Shown here piece by piece: positions 57,537 to 64,000 of a stretch of 64,000 nucleotides of DNA. Numbering within the stretch: the stretch's first letter is position 1; each line of letters opens with the position of its first letter. The stretch lies in assembly GCF_001514215.1 (NCBI RefSeq), contig NZ_KQ948853.1:95167-159166 (forward strand), in the 5' to 3' direction. This DNA is from Streptomyces bungoensis. GTDB lineage: Bacteria; Actinomycetota; Actinomycetes; Streptomycetales; Streptomycetaceae. Made by a program: the position numbers and the translations under genes. The notes below the pieces were generated by a model. The model was not told the DNA's origin. It worked only from the letters and a program-made list of their open reading frames with translations, and did not search any database.

Positions 57537-58460
57537 TCAACCGTCCGCCCGGGCCAGCGCCGCCCGCAGGTGGCCGTCGGACTGCCGCAGCAGACGGGCG
57601 GCCGTCGGGCCGTCGACGCCGGCGAGGATGGCCAGGATGGCGTTCTTCACCTCGCCGCCGGACTCGGTGAGGGCCTGCTCGATCTCCTCCTCGCCCGCCC
57701 CCGTGGCCAGCGAGACGATGCGCCGCGAGCGGGCCCGCAGCTTGTCGTTGGACGCGCGGACGTCGACCATCAGGTTCCCGTACGTCTTGCCGAGCCGGAT
57801 CATCGTGATCGTCGACAGCATGTTGAGCACCAGCTTCTGCGCCGTGCCCGCCTTCAGGCGGGTGGAGCCGGTGAGGAGTTCCGGGCCGACGACGACCTCG
57901 ATCCCGTGCTCGGCGGCCGCCGCGAGCGCGCTGTGCTCGTTGCAGGCCAGCCCGATGGTCAGCGCGCCGAGCGCGCGGGCGTGCTCGACGGCGCCGACGG
58001 CGTACGGGGTGCGGCCGGAGGCGGAGATGCCGACGACGGTGTCGTCCGGGGTGAGTTTCAGCGCGTCCAGGTCCCGGCGGGCCAGCTCCGGGGAGTCCTC
58101 GGCGCCCTCCACGGAGGTGACCATCGCCTCGGGGCCGCCCGCGATCAGGCCGACGACCTGCTCCGGGTCGGTGTTGAAGGTGGGCGGGCACTCGGAGGCG
58201 TCCAGCACGCCGAGCCGCCCGGCCGTCCCGGCGCCGGCGTAGACGAGCCGCCCGCCCCGCGCCATGCGCTCGGCTACGGCGTCGACGGCGGCGGCGATCT
58301 GCGGCAGCCGGGCGGCGACCGCAGCGGGGACGGCGCCGTCCTCCCCGTTCATCAGCCGGGCGATGTCGAGGGTGGGCAGCCGGTCGATCTCGGCGAGCTC
58401 GGGCCGGAAGGCCTCGGTGGTCAGGGACTCCAGCTGGGTGCGCAGGTCGTGGGAGGTCAT
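57537..58460 (-). CDS. murQ: N-acetylmuramic acid 6-phosphate etherase
   Basis: 307 residues, SIS-domain lyase that removes D-lactate from MurNAc-6-P to give GlcNAc-6-P, feeding the nagA step. Motifs: YAGAGTAGRLGVLDASECPP, GISASGRTPYAVGA, GLACNE, and EVVVGPELLTGSTRLKAGTAQK. Preceded by a MurR/RpiR-type regulator 42 bp upstream, the common pairing for cell-wall recycling. Confidence 0.95.
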   Translation of the reverse strand: MTSHDLRTQLESLTTEAFRPELAEIDRLPTLDIARLMNGEDGAVPAAVAARLPQIAAAVDAVAERMARGGRLVYAGAGTAGRLGVLDASECPPTFNTDPEQVVGLIAGGPEAMVTSVEGAEDSPELARRDLDALKLTPDDTVVGISASGRTPYAVGAVEHARALGALTIGLACNEHSALAAAAEHGIEVVVGPELLTGSTRLKAGTAQKLVLNMLSTITMIRLGKTYGNLMVDVRASNDKLRARSRRIVSLATGAGEEEIEQALTESGGEVKNAILAILAGVDGPTAARLLRQSDGHLRAALARADG

Positions 58461-58502
58461 GGGGGGTGGCTCTCTCCGCTTCCGGTGGCTTTCACTCACG
58501 TC

Positions 58503-59408
58503 TCACCTGGTGCCGGCGCGATGCCGGTGCGCCAGCGCCTCGTACGACGCCGCCAGCGCGGGCGCCGCACTCTCGTACGTCCGCTGCGCGACCCCCACGA
58601 ACAGGCAGTCCACCACCAGCAGTTGACTGGTCCGGGACGACATCGCGGCGGGCCGCAGCTCCGACTCCCGCGACGTGGAGGTCGTCAGCACGTGGTCCGC
58701 GTACTGCGTCACCGGTGACTGGGGTCTCCCGGTGATCGCGACGGTCGTCGCCCCGCGCTCGAACGCGACCCGCAGCGGCTCTATCACGTCCCCCGTCGAC
58801 CCGGAGTGCGTGATCGCGATCGCCACGTCACCCGCCCGCAGCTGCACCGCGTTGGTCACCGCCAGGTGCGGATCGCCCGGGGCGTGGGCTATGAGCCCTA
58901 TCCGCAGCAGCTTCTGCGTGAGGTCCTGGGCGACCAGTCCGGACGCCCCGAGGCCGTACACGTCGGTGCGGCGGGCGGCCGCGAGCGCGGTGACGGCCGC
59001 GCCCAGTGCCGCCGTGTCCAGACCGGCGGCCGTGTCGGCGAGGGTCTGCTGCTCCTCGTAGGCCAGCTTGGTGACGACGTCGGCGAGAGAATCGTCCACC
59101 GCGATGTCCGTCGTGATCGCGGGCGCGCGGCCGGACTGCTGCTGCGCGGCCAGTCCGGCGAGGGCCAGCCGCAGATCGCGGTAGCCCGGATAGCCGAGCA
59201 GGCGGGCGGTGCGGACGACCGTCGCCTCGCTGGTGCCGGTGAGTTCGGCCAGGCCGGTGACCGTGAGGGCGGCGCAGCCGGCCGGGTCGCCGGCGACCGC
59301 CTCGGCGACGCGCTGCATCGAGCGCGTCATGGAGGGTGCGAGGGTGCGCACCTTGGCGGCGAGCGAGCCGCCCGGACTGCCGAAACTTTCCTTCACGTCC
59401 TGGGTCAC
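58503..59408 (-). CDS. murR: MurR/RpiR-family transcriptional regulator
   Basis: 301 residues: N-terminal HTH_6 (residues about 17-90, including LTVTGLAELTGTSEATVVRTARLLGYPGY) and C-terminal SIS domain (about 130-270, with YGLGASGLVAQDLTQKLL and THSGSTGDVI) that senses a phosphosugar, presumably MurNAc-6-P. It likely regulates murQ and itself. GTG 59408 is the best start. A TGAAA-N5-TTTC dyad lies in the 55-bp gap to the divergent gene. Confidence 0.88.
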   Translation of the reverse strand: MTQDVKESFGSPGGSLAAKVRTLAPSMTRSMQRVAEAVAGDPAGCAALTVTGLAELTGTSEATVVRTARLLGYPGYRDLRLALAGLAAQQQSGRAPAITTDIAVDDSLADVVTKLAYEEQQTLADTAAGLDTAALGAAVTALAAARRTDVYGLGASGLVAQDLTQKLLRIGLIAHAPGDPHLAVTNAVQLRAGDVAIAITHSGSTGDVIEPLRVAFERGATTVAITGRPQSPVTQYADHVLTTSTSRESELRPAAMSSRTSQLLVVDCLFVGVAQRTYESAAPALAASYEALAHRHRAGTR

Positions 59409-59411
59409 CTC

Positions 59412-59426
59412 TGAAAGATATTTTCG
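59412..59426. promoter_or_regulatory. Candidate MurR/RpiR operator
   Basis: TGAAA-GATAT-TTTCG, a nearly perfect dyad (GAAA/TTTC half-sites as in RpiR-family operators), sits immediately upstream of the murR start in a very AT-rich patch for this genome. Confidence 0.45.
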
Positions 59427-59463
59427 GCTCGGCGTCCCGGTCAAGAGTGCGCACAATGGGACC

Positions 59464-59847
59464 ATGGAGTCCCTGAGCCCGCTCGAACAGTCCCTGCACG
59501 CCGCCCGCGCCCTGGTGCTGGCGGACCTGGTCGCCGGCCGGGTCGCGCAGGCGGACGTGGTGTCGCTCGTCGAGGACTCCGTCGTCCAGCGGCGCTGGTG
59601 GGTCGAGCAGTGGCCGGACGGCGCCGGCTTCGTCGCCGGGCTGGTCGCCCAGGACGTGCAGGACGCGCTGCTGGAGCGCTACGGCCGCTGGCCGCTGTGC
59701 CCGGTGTGCCCCTCGGGCGACCCGCACGCCCTCGACGTCGAACCGGAGCTGGGCCCCGACCCGCACTGGGTGTGCCACCAGGCGGGCGTGAAGGTCGCCG
59801 CGGTGGGCTCGCTCGGTAGCGCCACGGGCGGGATGCAGTCCTCGTGA
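59464..59847 (+). CDS. Conserved hypothetical protein
   Basis: 127 residues. An N-terminal helical part (LEQSLHAARALVLADLVAGR), then a short Cys-containing segment (WPLCPVCPSGDPHAL ... HWVCHQAG) that could bind a metal through two to four Cys/His. No enzymatic motif. Divergent from murR and 8 bp upstream of the DUF4031 gene, with which it is probably transcribed. Confidence 0.72.
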   Translation: MESLSPLEQSLHAARALVLADLVAGRVAQADVVSLVEDSVVQRRWWVEQWPDGAGFVAGLVAQDVQDALLERYGRWPLCPVCPSGDPHALDVEPELGPDPHWVCHQAGVKVAAVGSLGSATGGMQSS

Positions 59848-59854
59848 GGCGCCC

Positions 59855-60136
59855 GTGACGGTGTACATCGACCCACCGGCCTGGCCCGGCCACGGCCGCA
59901 TGTGGTCGCACCTGGTCAGCGACGCGTCGTACGACGAACTGCACCTGTTCGCCGCGGACCTGGGCGTTCCCCGGCGGGCCTTCGAGCGCGACCACTACGA
60001 CCTGCCGTCGCACCGGTACGCGGACGCCGTGGCCGCCGGGGCGGTGGAGGTGAGCAGCCGCGAGGTGGTGCGGCTGCTGCGCTTCTCCGGCCTGCGCCGC
60101 CCGAAGGGGCGGGTGGCGCGGGGGCTGCCGATCTGA
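59855..60136 (+). CDS. DUF4031-domain protein
   Basis: 93 residues with the DUF4031 motif VYIDPPAWPGHGRMWSHLVSD, then ELHLFAADLGVPRRAFERDHYDLP. Conserved His/Asp/Glu residues suggest a small metal-dependent enzyme, but no activity is established. A GTG start is used. Often near murQ-region genes in actinobacteria. Confidence 0.88.
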   Translation: MTVYIDPPAWPGHGRMWSHLVSDASYDELHLFAADLGVPRRAFERDHYDLPSHRYADAVAAGAVEVSSREVVRLLRFSGLRRPKGRVARGLPI

Positions 60137-60179
60137 CGCCCGCGCCGCGGGGGCCGCCGCGAGGGACAGGCTCAGGCGG

Positions 60180-61274
60180 TCAGGCGCGGTGGATGTAGAG
60201 CAGCAGCCCGGCGTCCAGGTCGTGCTCCTGGTGCGCGATCCGCTCCTCCTCCACGGTGGCCGGGGTGAAGCCCGCCCGGGACACCACCCGCTGCGAGGGG
60301 ACGTTGTCGCGCTCGATGGTCGCGAACACCGTGCCGACGTCGTCGCGGGCCAGCGCCCACTCGGTGAGCGCGCGCAGCGCCTCGGTGGCGTAGCCGTTGC
60401 CCCGGGCGCCCTCGACGAGGTCGTACCCGACCTCCACCCGGCCCTCCTCGTCCGGAGCGCCGTGGAAGCCCATGCCGCCGACGGCGCGGCCGTCCTCGTG
60501 CCGTACGAGCGCGAACACCCCGAACTCGGGCCGGTACACGCCCGCTTCGTAGGCCTTGATCAGAAAGCCGGCGGCCTCCAGAGTCCCCTGGTACGGCCCG
60601 CCCTCGATCCACTCGAAGCCGCCGTCGCCGCCGAGGCGCAGGTCGCGGGCGGCGGGCGGGCGGATGCCGGTCAGGGTGAGGCGTTCGGTGGGGATGACGA
60701 GGTTGTTGCGCCAGCGCCACTCCGTGACCGGGGCCCGGCCGGGCAGTTCACCGCGGCCGGTCGCCCACAGCAGGGTGGGCCAGGGCTCCGCGCCCGGCTG
60801 GACGTGCGGGAAGATGCAGCCCAGGACGGCATCGGCGAGCGCGGCGGGCGGCTCGTAGGCGATGCCCAGCCCCCGGGCCATGTCATGGGTGTGCAGCAGC
60901 ACCTCGGCGACGCCCATCGCGGCGAAGCCCTCGCGGTCGGCGCTGCCGTACGGGAACGGGTGGAAGGCCCGGACACCGGGTGGAGTGGCGCGGACGGTGG
61001 TGGCGAGCAGGACGCCGGCCGTCCGGAGGACCTCCAGCGTGCCGGCGTCGTCGGCGTCCTCCTCCAGGACGACGTCGAAGGGCACGTACGCGTCCTGGGC
61101 CCGCCCGGCCAGCTGCCCCGCGTACGCGATCAGCGCACCGGCGACGTGCTCGGCCGTCCTCCGGCAGCTCCACTCCAGGCCCCCCGCCCCGACGGCGCCC
61201 CAGTCCTGCCCCACCCCCGCCCGCAGCGCCGCCACGCATCCGTCGACGGCCTCGGTCACGTCGTCCCCGCTCAT
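60180..61274 (-). CDS. Fusion of a maleylpyruvate-isomerase/DinB-like domain and a GNAT acetyltransferase
   Basis: 364 residues. Residues about 1-185 resemble the mycothiol-dependent maleylpyruvate isomerase N-terminal four-helix domain (DinB_2), with WSCRRTAEHVAGAL and EVLLHTHDMARGLG (His residues suited to metal). Residues about 195-355 are a GNAT (RimJ/RimL type): TERLTLTGIRPPAARDL, GGMGFHGAPDEEGRVEVGYDL, RGNGYATEALRALTEWAL and NVPSQRVVSRAGF. Start at 61274 (MSGDD) or 61283. The combination may couple thiol handling with N-acetylation; this is inference. Confidence 0.85.
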   Translation of the reverse strand: MSGDDVTEAVDGCVAALRAGVGQDWGAVGAGGLEWSCRRTAEHVAGALIAYAGQLAGRAQDAYVPFDVVLEEDADDAGTLEVLRTAGVLLATTVRATPPGVRAFHPFPYGSADREGFAAMGVAEVLLHTHDMARGLGIAYEPPAALADAVLGCIFPHVQPGAEPWPTLLWATGRGELPGRAPVTEWRWRNNLVIPTERLTLTGIRPPAARDLRLGGDGGFEWIEGGPYQGTLEAAGFLIKAYEAGVYRPEFGVFALVRHEDGRAVGGMGFHGAPDEEGRVEVGYDLVEGARGNGYATEALRALTEWALARDDVGTVFATIERDNVPSQRVVSRAGFTPATVEEERIAHQEHDLDAGLLLYIHRA

Positions 61275-61479
61275 CGCTCGCATGGGCGAACCCTAGGGGC
61301 CGGGACGGCTCCGGGCGACGGTATTTCCGGTTTCACCGACGGCTGCCCCTGCCGACGGGACCGGCGGGGGAGACGGCGGCGGCCGGGGCGCGGCCGCCCA
61401 GGCCGGCGCCGGCGGACATCGCGGAGCGGACGGTACTGGGGCCGGGCGACGGCTCCCGCCGAGGACTCCCCTCCATCGC

Positions 61480-61839
61480 CCGAACCGGGCACGTTCACCC
61501 CGGCAACGCCGGCCGAACCGGACGACGCCGACCGACTGCGCGCCCACCGGCGTGGGTTCCTCTCCTGGCTCGGCCGTTTCCGGCGCCGGCGCGTCCTCGT
61601 GCCGTACGGCGAGAACGGTGCCGCCCTGACGGTGGAGGCGCACGGGGCACGGTGGCTGCTCGCCCGTACCGGCTGGGGTGCGCCCGCCGCTGCTGCCCGC
61701 CGGCCGGGAAACGGCCGACGGGCTGCGGGCTACAGATGTTCTCGTCGACCGCATCGCGGGGTGGGAACACGCACTGGACATTCTTTGTCGGGCTGCTCCG
61801 CCGGTAGGAGCGGACCACCTGCTTCCTGTGTCCGCCTGA
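61480..61839 (+). pseudogene. Probable frameshifted gene remnant
   Basis: One frame reads a protein-like segment, ADRLRAHRRGFLSWLGRFRR...ALTVEAHGARWLLAR (to about 61665). The adjacent frame continues plausibly from about 61666, PLLPAGRETADGLRATDVLVD and RIAGWEHALDILCRAAPP, to TGA at 61837-61839. The shift is +1 near 61660-61670. I do not recognise the family, and the 5' end is unclear. This may instead be non-coding. Confidence 0.35.
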
Positions 61840-61965
61840 CGGACATGGTCAATGGACACCGTGCTGGGCTGGGTCGGGTCGGTCCCGTCCGTCAGGCGGT
61901 CAGGTGGGTGGCGGCCGCGTGGTGGGGGTGGAGATCGCGGTCCGGTCAGGGGTGGAGGAGGGGGG

Positions 61966-62646
61966 TCAGCGGATGTGGCGGTGCATCGTCACGGTCGGCA
62001 TGAAGTCGGCGAGGGGATCGGCGGTGCCGCTTGTGCGGGGCGCGCGTGCCGCTTCGTGGTCAAGGATGGTTTTGATCCGTTGGGCGAGCTCATCGGCCCG
62101 GCGTGTGATCTGGTCGATCGGCAGAGGGGACGCCCTGAGGGCGTCGACCTGACGGTTGATGCCGTTCAGTTCGACGCGCGCCTGGGGGCTGATGTGGAAA
62201 AGCCGAGGAGTGGCCACGACGAACTGGTAGGCAGCCGAGAGGGTTTGGCAGTCGGGGCAGTGCTCGTTGACTGCTCGGCTGAGGTTGGTGGCGTTGATGC
62301 GGCGTGCGTTGGCGCCGGCGGTGGTGACGATCTGGTAGGAGAGCGCGACGGAGCGGCAGGGGTTCTGGGGGCTGCATCCGGTGGAGACGGCGGTGGCGCG
62401 GTTGTTGGCGGTGACGGCGATGGTCGGGCCGTATTCGTGGATGGCGAAGGAGATGTCGCTCTGGTTCACGTGGATCCTGTCGGCGTGGCTGTGGGCGGTG
62501 TCGACCGCGACGGCGACGTGGGGGATGGAGCGGGTGGGGGTGGCGCGTGCCGTGCCGGCGACAGCGGTGACGGCCAGGCCGGCGGTGACGGCTGCGCCGA
62601 GTCGGACGGCGGTCTTGGTGGGGGTGCGTGGTTTGCGGTGGTGCAC
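61966..62646 (-). CDS. Secreted protein with paired-cysteine motifs
   Basis: 226 residues. Basic N-terminus, hydrophobic signal (AAVTAGLAVTAVAGTARA, cleavage near residue 36). Conserved-looking features in the mature part: TGCSPQNPCRSVALSYQIVT, VNEHCPDCQTLSAAYQFVVA and a helical C-terminus. I recall actinobacterial proteins with a similar (N)C..CQT..A.QFV pattern, of unknown function, often beside M50-like membrane proteases; the neighbour at 62683 fits that. Codon use and strand skew differ from the core genes, suggesting transfer. Confidence 0.72.
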   Translation of the reverse strand: MHHRKPRTPTKTAVRLGAAVTAGLAVTAVAGTARATPTRSIPHVAVAVDTAHSHADRIHVNQSDISFAIHEYGPTIAVTANNRATAVSTGCSPQNPCRSVALSYQIVTTAGANARRINATNLSRAVNEHCPDCQTLSAAYQFVVATPRLFHISPQARVELNGINRQVDALRASPLPIDQITRRADELAQRIKTILDHEAARAPRTSGTADPLADFMPTVTMHRHIR

Positions 62647-62682
62647 GGTCTTCTCCTGTGTGAGGGATGGGGTGAGGTGGTG

Positions 62683-64000
62683 TCAGGGCTGAGTCGGATT
62701 CGACGGCGTGGTCGCTGGGGGTGAGGGCGAGGTGGAGGGAGGCTGCGAGGGCGAGGAACTCTGCGAGGGGGATGGGGCGCTGGAGTGGCTGGGGGACGGG
62801 TCGGGTGTGGGGTGGGTGGGGGTGGTGTCAGGCGGTGTGGTGGGGCCGGGGGTGGGCGGTGGCGGCGTGGCCTGGGGTGTGCCGGTGGGGGTGTGCTGGT
62901 CGCTGGTGGTCGGGTGGGGGAGTCCTGCGGGGTGTCGGTGAACGGGGGTGGCGGCAGGGGGCGGCTGGGTGGGTGGGTGTGGTGTTGTGTCGTGTGGGGG
63001 GGTGGGGTGGGAGGCGTGGGTGGGCGTGGGGGGTTGGAGGGCGGGGGTGACGGGGGCTGCTTTGGGGAGGGGCGCGGGCGTGAGGCCTTGGGTCCAGGCG
63101 GTGGCGAGGACGGCGCAGCCTGCGGTGGCGGTGGCGGCGAGTACCAGGCGTAGCAGGGGTTTGCCCTGGGTCGCTCTGGTGGTGGCGCGCCAGAGGCGTG
63201 CGGTGAGGCGTGCGGTGAGGTAGGTGCCTCCCGCCATGGGGCATAGCAGCATGAGGATGCCGATCACTGCGACCAGTCCGGCCGCCGTGTGCCCGTTGGT
63301 GAACGCGGCTATGGTTCCGAGGGTTTGGTCGTGCAGGGCGCGGGCGGCGGTGGTGAGCAGGCGGGGCAGGTTCCACAGGGCGTAGGCGGCTTCGGCGAGC
63401 AGCAACGGAACCATGGTCAGGACCCACAGGGTGACGATGGTGCGTGCGGAGCGTTTGAGGTCGGCGACCTCGGCGGCGGCGCGGTGGTGTCCGGGGAGCA
63501 GGCTGAGCAGGATCGGTTTGACCTTGCCGTACAGGTCGGGGACGCCGGCGAGGTCGCCGAGGATGTAGTAGCCGTCCAGGCGTACGGCGGGCATGAGTTG
63601 TTCGAGGACTTCGAAGTGGGCGAGATAGACCGCGGCGAGCAGAAAGGGCTGGCCGGTGAGGAGGTAGAGGGCGGTGAGGGCCAGCATGAAGATGACGTTG
63701 AAGTAGACGCCGCCCAGTCCGGTGCGCAGGCGGCCGGCTCTACCGATCCGGTACACGTCGGTGACGTCGGTGTACATGGAGGGCCAGATCAGGTAGATGC
63801 CGCATCCGATCTTCCCGGGCACCGCCCCGCTGTACCGGCAGGCGGAGGCGTGCCCGAACTCGTGGAAGAGGAGGGAGGCTACGGTCAGGAGGAAGATGAT
63901 CAGCGTCCACACGGGCTGTTCGAGTACCTGCAGGACGGCTGTCATGGCTCCATGGACGGCGAAGAGCCAGACGTCCATGACGAAGGCGCCCGCCAGCGTC
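62683..64000 (-). CDS. M50-type (site-2-protease-like) membrane metalloprotease, partial at the window edge
   Basis: At least 438 residues are visible; the frame is open past 64000, so the true N-terminus is outside. The zinc motif HEFGHASACRYSGAVPGKIG is in the first visible TM region, and VRLDGYYILGDLAGVPDLYG supplies the M50 Asp. Five to six TM segments follow, then from about residue 305 a long Pro/Thr/Ser/His-rich low-complexity tail. Similar proteins are annotated as peptide zinc metalloproteases and can belong to peptide-export or RiPP clusters. Paired here with the secreted Cys protein at 61966. Confidence 0.8.
   Translation of the reverse strand, partial: TLAGAFVMDVWLFAVHGAMTAVLQVLEQPVWTLIIFLLTVASLLFHEFGHASACRYSGAVPGKIGCGIYLIWPSMYTDVTDVYRIGRAGRLRTGLGGVYFNVIFMLALTALYLLTGQPFLLAAVYLAHFEVLEQLMPAVRLDGYYILGDLAGVPDLYGKVKPILLSLLPGHHRAAAEVADLKRSARTIVTLWVLTMVPLLLAEAAYALWNLPRLLTTAARALHDQTLGTIAAFTNGHTAAGLVAVIGILMLLCPMAGGTYLTARLTARLWRATTRATQGKPLLRLVLAATATAGCAVLATAWTQGLTPAPLPKAAPVTPALQPPTPTHASHPTPPHDTTPHPPTQPPPAATPVHRHPAGLPHPTTSDQHTPTGTPQATPPPPTPGPTTPPDTTPTHPTPDPSPSHSSAPSPSQSSSPSQPPSTSPSPPATTPSNPTQP

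Overview
The window is chromosomal DNA from a Streptomyces-like actinomycete. GC is very high, GTG starts and 1-4 bp overlaps (ATGA/GTGA) are common, and the gene set is typical: CarD, MsiK, CdgB, a WhiE-type spore-pigment PKS, XRE/DUF397/ATPase trios, DUF3263, GroEL2 and TerD. From memory, the order of the left flank (phoP, lipoprotein, carD, ispD-ispF, cysS, rlmB, doxX, nucleotidyltransferase, msiK) and the right flank (terD, arfB-like, cdgB, pfkB-type kinase, nagA-nagK, otsB/otsA, gpgS, thrC-like, csp, groEL2) matches the S. coelicolor SCO4230-SCO4300 region. No strain was identified.

Layout. 1-11.2 kb: the last codons of phoP, a lipoprotein, carD, ispDF, a pyridoxamine-oxidase-fold protein, cysS, rlmB, a DoxX membrane protein, a sugar-nucleotidyltransferase, the multi-sugar ABC ATPase MsiK, and a tRNA-Thr(TGT). 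11.2-20.7 kb: a complete WhiE-type aromatic polyketide locus. It has a divergent FAD monooxygenase, then a SchA/CurD-type protein, cupin, KS-alpha, CLF, ACP, aromatase and cyclase, with an O-methyltransferase and a secreted beta-helix protein on the other strand. 20.8-33 kb: accessory genes, including an APH-type kinase and rhomboid-like protein whose start codons overlap, a DAO oxidase, LysR, two MFS pumps, a pentapeptide-repeat protein, two decayed genes (an Rpn-type remnant and an XRE regulator with an in-frame amber stop), DUF397, a GNAT-Nudix fusion and a PadR pair. 33-39 kb: secreted M4 and M1 metallopeptidases, TerD, a GGQ release-factor-like protein and a flavin reductase.

39-61 kb: signalling and core metabolism. 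This part holds the diguanylate cyclase CdgB behind a perfect TGTGA-N6-TCACA palindrome; the nagK-nagA operon divergent from an orphan sugar-binding lipoprotein with two DasR-type sites between them; trehalose synthesis (otsA, otsB) and glucosyl-3-phosphoglycerate synthase; a SAM-I riboswitch driving a threonine-synthase-family gene fused by overlap to a MoaD/ThiS-type sulfur carrier; a cold-shock gene; groEL2 with two CIRCE-type elements; an Old Yellow Enzyme; and murQ with its RpiR/MurR regulator. 61-64 kb has a different composition. It holds a probable gene remnant, a secreted Cys-containing protein, and an M50-type membrane metalloprotease cut by the window edge.

The most interesting unit is the SAM riboswitch / ThrC-like / carrier-protein operon. 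It reads better as sulfur-carrier-dependent homocysteine (methionine) synthesis from O-phosphohomoserine than as threonine synthesis.
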